The position numbers and the translations under genes are program-made. Shown here in pieces: positions 17,762 to 26,149 of a stretch of DNA of 64,000 bases. Each line of letters opens with the position of its first letter. Position 1 is the first letter of the stretch. A model generated the notes under the pieces. It searched no databases, was not told the origin of the DNA, and saw only the letters and a list, made by a program, of their open reading frames with translations. The stretch is from Streptomyces sp. PKU-EA00015 (GTDB lineage: Bacteria; Actinomycetota; Actinomycetes; Streptomycetales; Streptomycetaceae), in the NCBI RefSeq assembly GCF_013387495.1, contig NZ_JABZEE010000001.1, positions 1 through 64,000 of the forward strand. Direction: 5' to 3'.

Positions 17762-18582
17762 GTGGTCCTCCCTGTGGTGTGGGGCCAGGGTTCAGGAGAG
17801 CTGTCGGTCCGGGTCGCGGCCGCAGGGCCGGTACGGTCAGCCGAGCCGGAGAGCCCGCCGGAGTTCTCCACCGTCACGGCCTCTGCTGCGGGCACGCCCT
17901 CGGCACCCGGCGCACGTACGGGATCGAGAAGACTGTCCGCCGGGACGAGCAAGGGGGCCGCGGCTCCGGCGTTCGCCAGCAACCGGGTGCCCGAATCACT
18001 CAGTGAACGGGCCAACTCGCGTGCGGGAAGCGTGTCATGTCGAAGTGCCGCGGACATGAACTCGTGCACCGGCGAGGTGAACAACAGCACCACCGGTGCC
18101 CCGTCCAGGCCGGTGGCCGTGAGCGGCCCGCCGTCCGGCCCGCGCACCACTGTGATCTCCGCCTCCGCGAGCGCCGCGAGCGCCTCGTCCACCGAGCCGT
18201 AACCGGTGGCGGCACGCTGCGCCGCCGCGTCCACCGGGTCGCTGGGCTCCGGCCAGCCGAGCACCCGGGCCGAGGGCCGGTACGCCGGGTTGGCGCGGTA
18301 GTTCCCCACGCCCCCGTCCTCGTCCGACTGCCACTCCCCCAGCACCGCCCACTCCGGCGGCGTTCGCTCCTCGGTCCACTCCGGGTCGACCACGCCGATC
18401 CAGTGCCCCGGCGCCCGGCGGGCGGCGGCCCGCACGGCCTCGGGTATCTCGGGCGTGTCCGCGAATTCGGTGGTCTCGGTGACGTCGGCAACGACTGGCT
18501 CGGAAGCGGCGGTCGGGCCGGAGCCGTCGGGCACCACGGACAAGGCATCATGCCTGCCCTCTTGCCGTTCTCCGGGCCGCAT
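17758..18582 (-). CDS. Type VII secretion system-associated protein
   Basis: 274 residues from the ATG at 18582. The conserved core (HWIGVVDPEWTEERTPPEWAVLGEW, then WPEPSDPVDAAAQRAATGYG and a stretch ending in VLLFTSP) matches a family recurrent at Streptomyces ESX loci and annotated as T7SS-associated. It has no signal peptide, membrane helix or catalytic motif, so it is probably cytosolic. It is the first gene of the four-gene operon ending with mycP. A TTG/GTG start up to 33 codons upstream is possible but lacks a good ribosome site. The C-terminal ~40 residues are Ser/Thr/Pro-rich. Confidence 0.8.
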   Translation of the reverse strand: MRPGERQEGRHDALSVVPDGSGPTAASEPVVADVTETTEFADTPEIPEAVRAAARRAPGHWIGVVDPEWTEERTPPEWAVLGEWQSDEDGGVGNYRANPAYRPSARVLGWPEPSDPVDAAAQRAATGYGSVDEALAALAEAEITVVRGPDGGPLTATGLDGAPVVLLFTSPVHEFMSAALRHDTLPARELARSLSDSGTRLLANAGAAAPLLVPADSLLDPVRAPGAEGVPAAEAVTVENSGGLSGSADRTGPAAATRTDSSPEPWPHTTGRTT

Positions 18583-19141
18583 TTTCACCTGAACTCTTCG
18601 GTCTGTACGAATTCTTGGGTGTGGTGCGCCATGCGCGCACCTCGACGTTGAACAGATCGGGGAGCCAACAGGATGCCACACGCGCCCCGCCCGTGGGCGA
18701 CCGGGTCATGTCCGTATCAGGGGCCGGTGTGCCTGTTTGCTGCCCGGGTGGTGAACTTTTGGGGACCAGTGAGGCGTGGGTGGACAAAGCGGTGGGGGCG
18801 GTTGGGGCTGAGGATGCTGCTGTCGCCCCTGTGACGGGCTAAGTTGGGTGTGCCATCGGACCCGTCGACGTACACATGCCTTCCGCCCGGACGTCCAAGC
18901 CAGGGCTGTACGGGAGGACTTCGCGGCTCGGGAAGGTTCGCGGCCCGGAAGAGCCCGGACCGGTCCGCGGCCGCCGCCGCGGAGGGGCACGCGGAACTCG
19001 ACGACCAGGACCGAGAGCCGAACCGGCTCACTCGACGCCGCTTGCCCAAATCCCGCCGCGCTGACCGGCGTTCGTGCGGCCCGGCCGCTGTGCGGGCCCG
19101 TGCCCACCACCGACAGCTCCGCCACCGAGGAGGAGTACCGC
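18583..19141. other. Divergent promoter region between the two lectin transcription units
   Basis: About 560 bp separate the T7SS-associated gene (minus) and the GNA-lectin gene (plus). The region must hold both promoters. GAGGAGGAG just before 19142 is the ribosome site of the lectin gene. Long open frames crossing the region have no matching start signals and were not called. Confidence 0.5.
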
Positions 19142-20110
19142 ATGTCCCCCCAGCACCACACCCCCGGCGCGAACGCGGAGGCGGCCGCCGCCCGCACAGA
19201 GGAGGCGGGTTCGCCACCCCCGTCCTCGGCACCGGACGAGCAGGCCCCGAGCCCCGCCGCGGCCCCCAAGGCGGAATCAGGCACTGCCCCGAGCGGGGAG
19301 ACCGCTGCCGCGGCCACCACCGCCGCCGTCCCGCCCGCGACCGCCGCCAAGCCCGCCGAGGAGCCCGAGGAGGGCGTCGCCGTGGCGGCGGCCGTCGGAA
19401 CGGCGCCGCCGGACGTCAAGGCCGACACCGGTACCGACACAGGACGCCCCCGCAAGCCGATCCTGGCGGGGGCCGCGATCGCCGGCGCCGTCCTGGTCGC
19501 CATACCCCTGCTGCTGGCGGGGAGTGCGAGCGACGAGCGACCCGACTCCGCCAAGGGGCCGGCCGCGGACTCCGACACCGTCCTGAACGCGAGCTCCGCC
19601 CCCGCCGTGCTCGACGACTACGTGACCGAGAAGCCCAGTTCGTCCCCGAGCAAGGCGAAGCCGAAGAAGAGCGAGGCTCCGAAGGTCGTCGTCCAGCCTG
19701 CCGCGCCCTCGCCGAGCCCCAGGGCGAGCAGCTCGCCCGAGAAGAAGGTCCAGGCGAAGCCCGAGCCCAAGACGACCCCGAAGCCGGACTGGGGCACCAA
19801 GACCGTCTACGCGACGAGTGTCCTGCAGGTCGGACAGGCCTGGTCCACCAACCGCATCCGCATGATCATGCAGAGCGACGGCAACCTCGTCGTCTACAAC
19901 GAGGAGGGCAAGCCCATCTGGGCGGCCATGACGTTCGGCGCCAACCACCGGGCAATCTTCCAGCAGGACGGCAACCTCGTCATCCACAACGCCGACGACC
20001 GCCCCATCTGGGCCTCCAGGAGCCACGGCCACGAGAACGCCCAGTTGGTCCTGCGGGCGGACGGCAAGGTCGTCATTCTTCACAACGGCAAAGCCGTCTG
20101 GTCCACCTGA
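19142..20110 (+). CDS. Membrane-anchored bulb-type (GNA-like) mannose-binding lectin
   Basis: 322 residues from the ATG at 19142 with GAGGAGGAG upstream. Residues 1-100 are Ala/Pro/Glu-rich. One membrane helix lies at about 107-127 (ILAGAAIAGAVLVAIPLLLA). A Pro/Lys/Ser-rich linker leads to a bulb-type lectin domain (about 215-322) with QSDGNLVVYN and QQDGNLVIHN, i.e. two of the three Q-x-D-x-N-x-V-x-Y mannose sites, the second with His for Tyr. The membrane segment resembles that of the ricin-type protein across the divergent promoter, so the two look like lectin-swapped paralogues. A role at the wall or with T7SS is inferred. Confidence 0.88.
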   Translation: MSPQHHTPGANAEAAAARTEEAGSPPPSSAPDEQAPSPAAAPKAESGTAPSGETAAAATTAAVPPATAAKPAEEPEEGVAVAAAVGTAPPDVKADTGTDTGRPRKPILAGAAIAGAVLVAIPLLLAGSASDERPDSAKGPAADSDTVLNASSAPAVLDDYVTEKPSSSPSKAKPKKSEAPKVVVQPAAPSPSPRASSSPEKKVQAKPEPKTTPKPDWGTKTVYATSVLQVGQAWSTNRIRMIMQSDGNLVVYNEEGKPIWAAMTFGANHRAIFQQDGNLVIHNADDRPIWASRSHGHENAQLVLRADGKVVILHNGKAVWST

Positions 20111-20115
20111 CACCG

Positions 20116-20138
20116 CGGCGGGTCGGAAAGGCCCGCCG
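20116..20138. terminator. Hairpin between convergent lectin and fhuF-like genes
   Basis: A 7-bp GC stem (CGGCGGG / CCCGCCG) with a 9-base loop lies 5 bp after the lectin stop. It is modest but well placed for a terminator serving the plus strand and possibly the convergent reductase gene. Confidence 0.5.
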
Positions 20139-20218
20139 ACTGCCGGCCTCGCCGCTATGTGACGGGCCGTGATCGCACACCGGCGCCACGGCTCGTCACG
20201 CTGCCCACTCCGCCGCGG

Positions 20219-21070
20219 TCAGCCCCCGTCCTCCAGCCTCCGCAAGCGCTCCGAGTCACAGGTCCGGGGACACGTCGAGCACGCCTGGGCGGCCGCGAAG
20301 GTGTAGTACATGCAGCAGCCGAGACGTGTGCGGGTCGGGTGCCGCCGCCCGTCCTGACCTGCCAGCCGGCGGAAGTCGGCGCCGCCCGGGAAGGGCGGGA
20401 CGGCGGTCGGAAGCAGCTCGGTCGCGGCCCGGATCGCCCGGTCCTCCTGGTCGAGCATGCGGCCGAGGTACCAGATCCCGGAGACCAGGTCGTCGGCGGC
20501 CATGCCCCACAAGGCCCTTGGCCTGCGGCGCGCATGGGGCCCGACAGCCGCCAGCAGAGGTCCTGCGTGGTCGGCGACGGCGGCGCGCAGTTCGGCGCGC
20601 AGCGCCTCTTCGTGTGCCACCACCCGGACACCGGGCATCCCGGCCGCCGGGTCGTCGGGCAGGCAGGCGAAGTCGGAGCCCGGGACGATCTCGAACGCCG
20701 CCGCCGCGACGTCGATGCGGACATCCTGCGGGGCGATGCGCGGAACGCGCCGCTCCAAGTACCAGGGGCCGCTCATCAGCAGACCGACGGACCAGAGGTA
20801 GTCGTGCAGTGCGCGGGAGGCGGCGACGTCCCTGCGGGGCGCATGTCCGTGCTGTTCCCGGATGCGGGCGGACTCGGCGTCGACGAAGGCGTCCAGCGCT
20901 TTCTCGCTCCGCGTCAGTTCGGCCCCGTCGAGGAGCGCTTCGGTTGCCGTGGAAGCGATCCGCACGTCCAGTGCTTCGCATGAGGCCACGAGTTCGAGGT
21001 AGGTGCGGGCGAGCGCGGCGGCCGGGGTCACGCCGGGGCCGGCTGTCGCGGTCCCTGTGGCCATGGTCAT
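20219..21070 (-). CDS. FhuF-like ferric-siderophore reductase, [2Fe-2S] protein
   Basis: 283 residues from the ATG at 21070 with AAGGA upstream. The C-terminus carries C252-C253-x10-C264-x2-C267, exactly the CC-x10-C-x2-C iron-sulfur motif of FhuF reductases, plus one more Cys at 271. These enzymes release iron from ferric siderophores in the cytosol. It is divergent from the siderophore operon, with an iron-box palindrome 50 bp before its start, so iron repression is expected. The N-terminal two thirds are typical of the loosely conserved FhuF-like family. Confidence 0.88.
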   Translation of the reverse strand: MTMATGTATAGPGVTPAAALARTYLELVASCEALDVRIASTATEALLDGAELTRSEKALDAFVDAESARIREQHGHAPRRDVAASRALHDYLWSVGLLMSGPWYLERRVPRIAPQDVRIDVAAAAFEIVPGSDFACLPDDPAAGMPGVRVVAHEEALRAELRAAVADHAGPLLAAVGPHARRRPRALWGMAADDLVSGIWYLGRMLDQEDRAIRAATELLPTAVPPFPGGADFRRLAGQDGRRHPTRTRLGCCMYYTFAAAQACSTCPRTCDSERLRRLEDGG

Positions 21071-21119
21071 CGGCAGTCCTTCATGGAGCGGCACGGTAGC
21101 TCGGGTGTCACAAGACGAA

Positions 21120-21136
21120 AAGGTAAGCCTTACCTT
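21120..21136. promoter_or_regulatory. Iron box (DmdR/IdeR-type), fhuF side
   Basis: AAGGTAAGCCTTACCTT is a perfect palindrome around one central base. Over 15 aligned positions it matches about 12 of the actinobacterial iron-box core AGGTTAGGCTAACCT. It lies 50 bp upstream of the fhuF-like start. Confidence 0.8.
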
Positions 21137-21200
21137 AGTCGAGCGCCCACCCCGGCGATCAAGGGGGGCGATTTCCGCGAGTCGCACGGAAGTTGATAAC

Positions 21201-21217
21201 TTAGGGTTGCCTAACTT
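21201..21217. promoter_or_regulatory. Second iron box (DmdR/IdeR-type), siderophore operon side
   Basis: TTAGGGTTGCCTAACTT contains TTAGG-N4-CCTAA, the same half-sites and spacing as the core of the IdeR/DmdR consensus. It lies about 104 bp before the first biosynthetic gene. It is weaker than the fhuF-side box but in the right place to repress the operon when iron is sufficient. Confidence 0.65.
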
Positions 21218-21320
21218 CGGCTGCCGCGCCGAGGGCGAAGGCCGGTCGGCGCCTGCGCCGCCGCCGACCTCTCCCCACGCCGCCGTCCCCACGTCCTCGA
21301 CTCGGAAGGGGCCACCGCCC

Positions 21321-22511
21321 ATGCGGTTGTACCTGCTCGCACTGAACCCCACCGACTCGGTCACCGACGGCTTCCTCCCGGCCGCAGCCCGGCTCGGGCT
21401 CGACGTCACCGTGCTCACCGACCAGCCCCGGGCCCACCGCCGCACGTACCCGGACATCGAGGTCCTGGAGTGCGACGTACGCGACTTCCGCGCGGTCATC
21501 ACCCGGCTCGCGACCCACCACACACCCGACGCGGTCTTCACCAACAGCGACCACCTGCAGACCCAGGCCGCCCTCGCCGCCGACTACTTCGGGCTCCCCG
21601 CCAAGCCCTGGCAGGCCGCGCTGCGTACCAAGGACAAGGCGCACATGCGCCGCCACCTCGCCGCGACCGGGGCCGACACGGTGTGGTCGACCGAGCTGGC
21701 CGCCGGCCAGGACCCGGCCGTACTCACCGGCCTCGACGTACCGTTCCCGTGCGTCGTCAAGCCCCGCGAGGGCGTGGCCAGCGAGGACGTGGTGCTCGCC
21801 GACGGCCCCGAGGATCTCCTGCTGCGCTGCAAGGAGATCCAGGAGCGGCGCCCGGAAGCGGCGCTGGTCGTCGAGGAGTACCTCGCCGGTGAGCTGTACA
21901 CCCTCGAAACACTCGGCGACGGTCGCGTACGCCACGTCCTGGGCGGCTTCCACACCGAGCTGTCCGCCCCGCCGTACTTCATCGAGGAGCGGCTGGCCTT
22001 CGTGGCCGCCCACCCCGAGCCGGTCGTGGAGCAGATCCTCGCCCAGCTCGACGCGCTCGGCGTCGGCTTCGGCGCGTGCCACACCGAGTTCGTGGTCCAC
22101 GAGGGCCGCGCCCGCATCATCGAGGTCAACTACCGTGCCATCGGCGACCAGTGCGACCTGCTGCTGGCCCAACTGCTGGACATCCCGCTCTTCGAGCACA
22201 TACTCCGTACGCACCTGGGCGAGCCGCTGCCCGCCGACCTGGGCGCCCGTACCGACGGCGCAGCCCGGCTCGCATGCCCTTGCGTCGACAGGGCCGGCAC
22301 GCTGACATCAGCCCCGGCGGCCGCCGATCTCGTCGTGGACGGTGTGAACCTGACGTACCGGCCGCTGCGCGAGGTCGGTGAGCGGCACGGTCTGTACCAC
22401 ACGAACCGCGACTACCTCGGCGTGGTCCGAGCCATCGGCACCGATCAGGAAACCGTCGACCGGGTCGTGGCCGGCTTCCTCGCCGCTCAGCGCTGGGAGT
22501 TCACCCCATGA
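21321..22511 (+). CDS. ATP-grasp ligase, siderophore biosynthesis (PvsA-like)
   Basis: 396 residues from the ATG at 21321. The N-terminal part is a Rossmann-like pre-ATP-grasp region. It is followed by ATP-grasp signatures: CVVKPREGVASEDVVL (nucleotide-binding Lys and loop), VVEEYLAGELYTLETL, and a metal-binding acidic end EFVVHEGRARIIEVNYR. Such enzymes couple a carboxylate to an amine through an acyl-phosphate. As the first gene before two IucA/IucC enzymes and a PLP decarboxylase, it matches PvsA of vibrioferrin synthesis. The substrate cannot be read from the sequence. Its TGA overlaps the next ATG. Confidence 0.8.
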   Translation: MRLYLLALNPTDSVTDGFLPAAARLGLDVTVLTDQPRAHRRTYPDIEVLECDVRDFRAVITRLATHHTPDAVFTNSDHLQTQAALAADYFGLPAKPWQAALRTKDKAHMRRHLAATGADTVWSTELAAGQDPAVLTGLDVPFPCVVKPREGVASEDVVLADGPEDLLLRCKEIQERRPEAALVVEEYLAGELYTLETLGDGRVRHVLGGFHTELSAPPYFIEERLAFVAAHPEPVVEQILAQLDALGVGFGACHTEFVVHEGRARIIEVNYRAIGDQCDLLLAQLLDIPLFEHILRTHLGEPLPADLGARTDGAARLACPCVDRAGTLTSAPAAADLVVDGVNLTYRPLREVGERHGLYHTNRDYLGVVRAIGTDQETVDRVVAGFLAAQRWEFTP

Positions 22512-24286
22512 CGGTGACCCTGACAGCCGCCGGCACGGAGGCGGACCTGCTGCTGCGGGTGCTCGGTGCGCTGCTGCGCGAGGACGTCGCGGGCCTGCGC
22601 ACCCGCTCCACGCCGGTGGAGCGGGAGGACGGGCTCTGGCTGCGGCTCGCCCACGACGCGGACGGTGACGCCCTGCTGCTCCCGGTCGTCGAGGACGGCT
22701 TCCAGAGCAGGTACACCGCGCGACTGCCGCTGCTCGTACGGGAGTCGGACGGCCGTGAGCTCGCCTCCCACGACGACGTCCTCGCCGCCTTGAGCACGCA
22801 CGCGCACCCCGCCGACCGGGCCGGCTTCGGCGCCTTCGCCGAGGAGTGCCGCCAGACCCTGGCCACCATGCGGCTGCACGCCCGCACCCGCGAGGAGGTC
22901 ACCGGCCGGATCACCGACCGTCACGGCGCCGACCCCGCAGACTGGACAGGCCTTGCCGGCGGACTCGCCCACGACACCCTCGCTGCCCGCCATGACCACC
23001 CGGTCTACCCCACCGCGCGCGGACGCTCCGGCCTGGACGAGGAGCAACTGCGCGCCTATGCCCCCGAGTTCCACCCGCGCTTCGCGCTGCGCTGGATCGC
23101 CGTGCCGCGCGAGGCCCTCACCGTCCCGGGTGGCACCGCCCGGCTTCCCGACCGGTGGCCCACGCCGGCGGTCCTCGGCCTCCCGGAGCTCTTCCACAGC
23201 CATATCGCCCTCCCCGTCCACCCGCTCACCGTCGGAGCGCCCCTGCGCGAGGCACTGCGGGCGACGGGCCTCCAGGACCGCGCCGTGCTCGCCGACCACC
23301 CGTATCTCGAGGCCGTGCCGACCCTGTCGATGCGTACGGTGGCTCTCGCCGCCGACCCGGCCCTCCACCTCAAGCTGCCGCTCACCACCGCCACCCTGGG
23401 CCTGCGCAACCGCCGCACCATCAAGCCGGGCACCCTCGTCGACGGCGCCGCCTGCCAGCGCCTCCTGGGAACGGTGGTCGCCCGCGAGCCGCGCTTTTGC
23501 GACACGATTCTGCACGCCGACGAGACGGTGTACGCCCACGCCGGGCACGAACTCCTCGCCGTACTCGCCCGCCGCTACCCCGCCGGACTCGACGCCGCCG
23601 TCGTCACGCCCATGGCCGCCCTGCTGAGCGAGGCACCGAGCGGCGCAATGGTGATCGACCACCTCGCCGACCGCTTCTACGGCGGCGACCCGATCGCGCT
23701 GCTCGACGCCTGCCTCACCCTGCTCTTCGACTGGCAGACCACGCTCTTCGGCTACGGCATCGCGCTGGAGTCCCACCAGCAGAACATCTCCGTCGTCCTG
23801 GACCGGGACGGGAACGGCCGAACCCGTCTACGGCTGCTGCTCAAGGACAACGACGGGCCGCGGATCAACACCGCCCGCATGCGAGAGACGCTCGGAGCCG
23901 ACGCCCCGGAGCCGTCCGACTTCGACGACGCCCGGATCTTCGCCGAGGACGACAGGCCGGTCACCGACCTGTTCACCACCATCACCGTCCACCTGTGCAC
24001 CGGGGCCTACGCCTTCGGGCTCGCCCGGCAGGGCCGCGCCCCGCTGGAAACGCTGCTGGACCTCGTACGCGACCGGCTCACCGAGGCCGTCGACCGGCTC
24101 GGTACCGGGGCTGGGGAGCCCGGCGGGATCCTGCGCGCCCATGTGCTCGACGCCCACGAGCTGCCGGTCAAGGCGATGGTCACCGCGGGAACGCTGCTCA
24201 CCAAGGAGCGTTCGGGGGCAGCGGACATCAACAAGCACTACACCACCGGCCCCAACTACCTCCTACGGGCGGCGATGGCACGATGA
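22508..24286 (+). CDS. IucA/IucC-family NIS siderophore synthetase (first; PvsB-like)
   Basis: 592 residues, the normal size. Family landmarks are LPVHPLTV, a KLPLTTATLGLRNRRTI segment in the ATP/carboxylate site, the ESHQQNISVVL catalytic stretch and the LLLKDND segment. NIS synthetases adenylate a carboxylate such as citrate and condense it with an amine or alcohol. The ATG overlaps the ATP-grasp gene's stop by four bases. A second, distinct NIS enzyme 93 bp downstream suggests two successive condensations on one scaffold. Confidence 0.9.
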   Translation: MTVTLTAAGTEADLLLRVLGALLREDVAGLRTRSTPVEREDGLWLRLAHDADGDALLLPVVEDGFQSRYTARLPLLVRESDGRELASHDDVLAALSTHAHPADRAGFGAFAEECRQTLATMRLHARTREEVTGRITDRHGADPADWTGLAGGLAHDTLAARHDHPVYPTARGRSGLDEEQLRAYAPEFHPRFALRWIAVPREALTVPGGTARLPDRWPTPAVLGLPELFHSHIALPVHPLTVGAPLREALRATGLQDRAVLADHPYLEAVPTLSMRTVALAADPALHLKLPLTTATLGLRNRRTIKPGTLVDGAACQRLLGTVVAREPRFCDTILHADETVYAHAGHELLAVLARRYPAGLDAAVVTPMAALLSEAPSGAMVIDHLADRFYGGDPIALLDACLTLLFDWQTTLFGYGIALESHQQNISVVLDRDGNGRTRLRLLLKDNDGPRINTARMRETLGADAPEPSDFDDARIFAEDDRPVTDLFTTITVHLCTGAYAFGLARQGRAPLETLLDLVRDRLTEAVDRLGTGAGEPGGILRAHVLDAHELPVKAMVTAGTLLTKERSGAADINKHYTTGPNYLLRAAMAR

Positions 24287-24379
24287 GCGCCCCCGCGCCC
24301 CCAAGCCCCCGGCCGACCACGGGAATCGCCGCCCTCCGTCCCTGAACCTCCGCTCTCTCCGCATCCGCTGGAGCCGTTT

Positions 24380-26149
24380 ATGCCGCTGACCGATTCGATC
24401 GGTGCCACCTCCGTTTCCGCCACCCCCAGCGGGCTTCCCACCGCAGACGACGTCGTGGCCCACACCCTCCTCAACTGCCTGTTGCGGGAGATGCCCGGCA
24501 CTGAGCACCAGACCGCCGTCACCGACGGCCACCTGCTGTTGCGTCTGCCCCGCCGCGGCGTACTGCTGCGCGTCGCCCTGCGCCGTACGTCGCTGCTGGG
24601 CGCGCACCGCTTCACGGGGCCGGTGCGGGAGCAGCGCGACGGCGACTGGACGGAGATCGACTGGCGGCGCCTCGCCGCGTACACCCAGGACGAGCTGACA
24701 TCGCGCACGGGCGTGCGCAACGAGGAGTTCCCGGACCAGATCGCCTCCAGCCACCAGGCGGTCACGGCCGCCCTCGGCGTACGCGCCGCACGGCCGAAGC
24801 CGCGCGCCGGCGTCCCGGACGGGCTCGCCACCTATCTGGCTTCCGAGCAGTCGCTGCTGTTCGGCCATCGCTTCCACCCCACCCCCAAGGCACGCAGCGG
24901 CGACACCGCCTCATGGCTGTCGTACGCGCCCGAGACCGGGGCCTCCTTCCCCCTCCGCCACCTCGCGGTGCGCGAGCATCTCATCGCGCAGGAGACCGCC
25001 GAGCGCGGCTCGGCCGACGTGCTCGACCGGCTGCGTTCCGACGTCCCGGCCGGCTACCGGCTGCTGCCCGCCCACCCGTGGCAGTACGAGATGCTGAGCG
25101 GACACCCCGGGCTGCGCGAGGCCGTCGAACGGGGCGACATCCTCGAACTGCCCCTGGCCGGGAAGCGGTTCGCCGCCACCGCGTCCGTACGCACCCTGTA
25201 CGACGGCGACACGTTCCTGAAGTTCAGCCTGAACGTCCGCATCACCAACTGCCTGCGCAAGAACGCCAGTTACGAGCTGTCCGGCGCGGTGGCCATGACC
25301 AGACTGCTGGAGCCGGTCCTGAACGCCATGGCCACCCGCTTCCCCGGCAGCGCCGTGCTCCGCGAGCCCGCCTACCGAAGCCTGCTTCTGCCGGGGCCCG
25401 ACGGCGCCCCGGACCGCGCCCTGCTCGAAGGCTTCGGCGTGATCGTCCGCGAGGGCCTTGCGGCGAGACTGTTGCCCGGCACCACGCCGCTGCTCGCGGC
25501 GGCCGTCGCCGACGAGTACCCGACCGGACCCGGCCACATCTCCCGGCTCCTCGAAGGGGCAGGGCCGGGGGCCGCCCTCGACTGGTGGTCGGCGTACCTG
25601 AAGCTGCTCGTCCCACCCGTCCTGGCCGCGTACTTCGACCACGGCCTGGTCCTGGAGCCGCACCTGCAGAACGTCCTCGTCTGCGTCGACGTAGAGGGCA
25701 TGCCCGCCCAGGTCCTCTTCCGCGACCTGGAGGGCACCAAGCTCGTCCCCGAGCACCACGCCGACGCCCTCGCCGGGCTGCCCGCCGCGGTCGCCGGCCC
25801 CATGACGTACGACGCCGAGCGCGGCTGGGACCGGGTCGTCTACTGCCTGCTGGTCAACCACGTCGCCGAAATGCTCGCCGCCGTCGCCGACCTGCACCCG
25901 CAGACCGAGCGCGCCCTGTGGGCCGAGGTCCGGGCCACCCTCCAGGCGTACGCGGACCGGTACGGCTGCCCGCCGAGGCTCGCCGCGCTGCTCGCGGGCG
26001 TACCGCTGCCCGCCAAGGCCAACCTGCTGACGCGCTGGGAACGCAAGGCCGACCGCGAAGCCGGTTACGTCCGCCTGCCCTCCCCGCTCGCCGAGAACGT
26101 GCTGTCCGAAACGGTCCATGACCACGACACCTGGAGCAACGCCCGATGA
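24380..26149 (+). CDS. IucA/IucC-family NIS siderophore synthetase (second; PvsD-like)
   Basis: 589 residues from the ATG at 24380 (GGAG upstream). It shows the classical NIS motifs: LLPAHPWQYE (about 230), ASVRTLYDGDTFLKFSLNVRITNCLRKN (about 270-300), LVLEPHLQNVLV (about 430) and LFRDLEG. It should catalyse the second ATP-dependent condensation on the citrate-type core. The stop overlaps the decarboxylase ATG (ATGA). The 93-bp gap before it holds no gene and no clear terminator. Confidence 0.92.
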   Translation: MPLTDSIGATSVSATPSGLPTADDVVAHTLLNCLLREMPGTEHQTAVTDGHLLLRLPRRGVLLRVALRRTSLLGAHRFTGPVREQRDGDWTEIDWRRLAAYTQDELTSRTGVRNEEFPDQIASSHQAVTAALGVRAARPKPRAGVPDGLATYLASEQSLLFGHRFHPTPKARSGDTASWLSYAPETGASFPLRHLAVREHLIAQETAERGSADVLDRLRSDVPAGYRLLPAHPWQYEMLSGHPGLREAVERGDILELPLAGKRFAATASVRTLYDGDTFLKFSLNVRITNCLRKNASYELSGAVAMTRLLEPVLNAMATRFPGSAVLREPAYRSLLLPGPDGAPDRALLEGFGVIVREGLAARLLPGTTPLLAAAVADEYPTGPGHISRLLEGAGPGAALDWWSAYLKLLVPPVLAAYFDHGLVLEPHLQNVLVCVDVEGMPAQVLFRDLEGTKLVPEHHADALAGLPAAVAGPMTYDAERGWDRVVYCLLVNHVAEMLAAVADLHPQTERALWAEVRATLQAYADRYGCPPRLAALLAGVPLPAKANLLTRWERKADREAGYVRLPSPLAENVLSETVHDHDTWSNAR

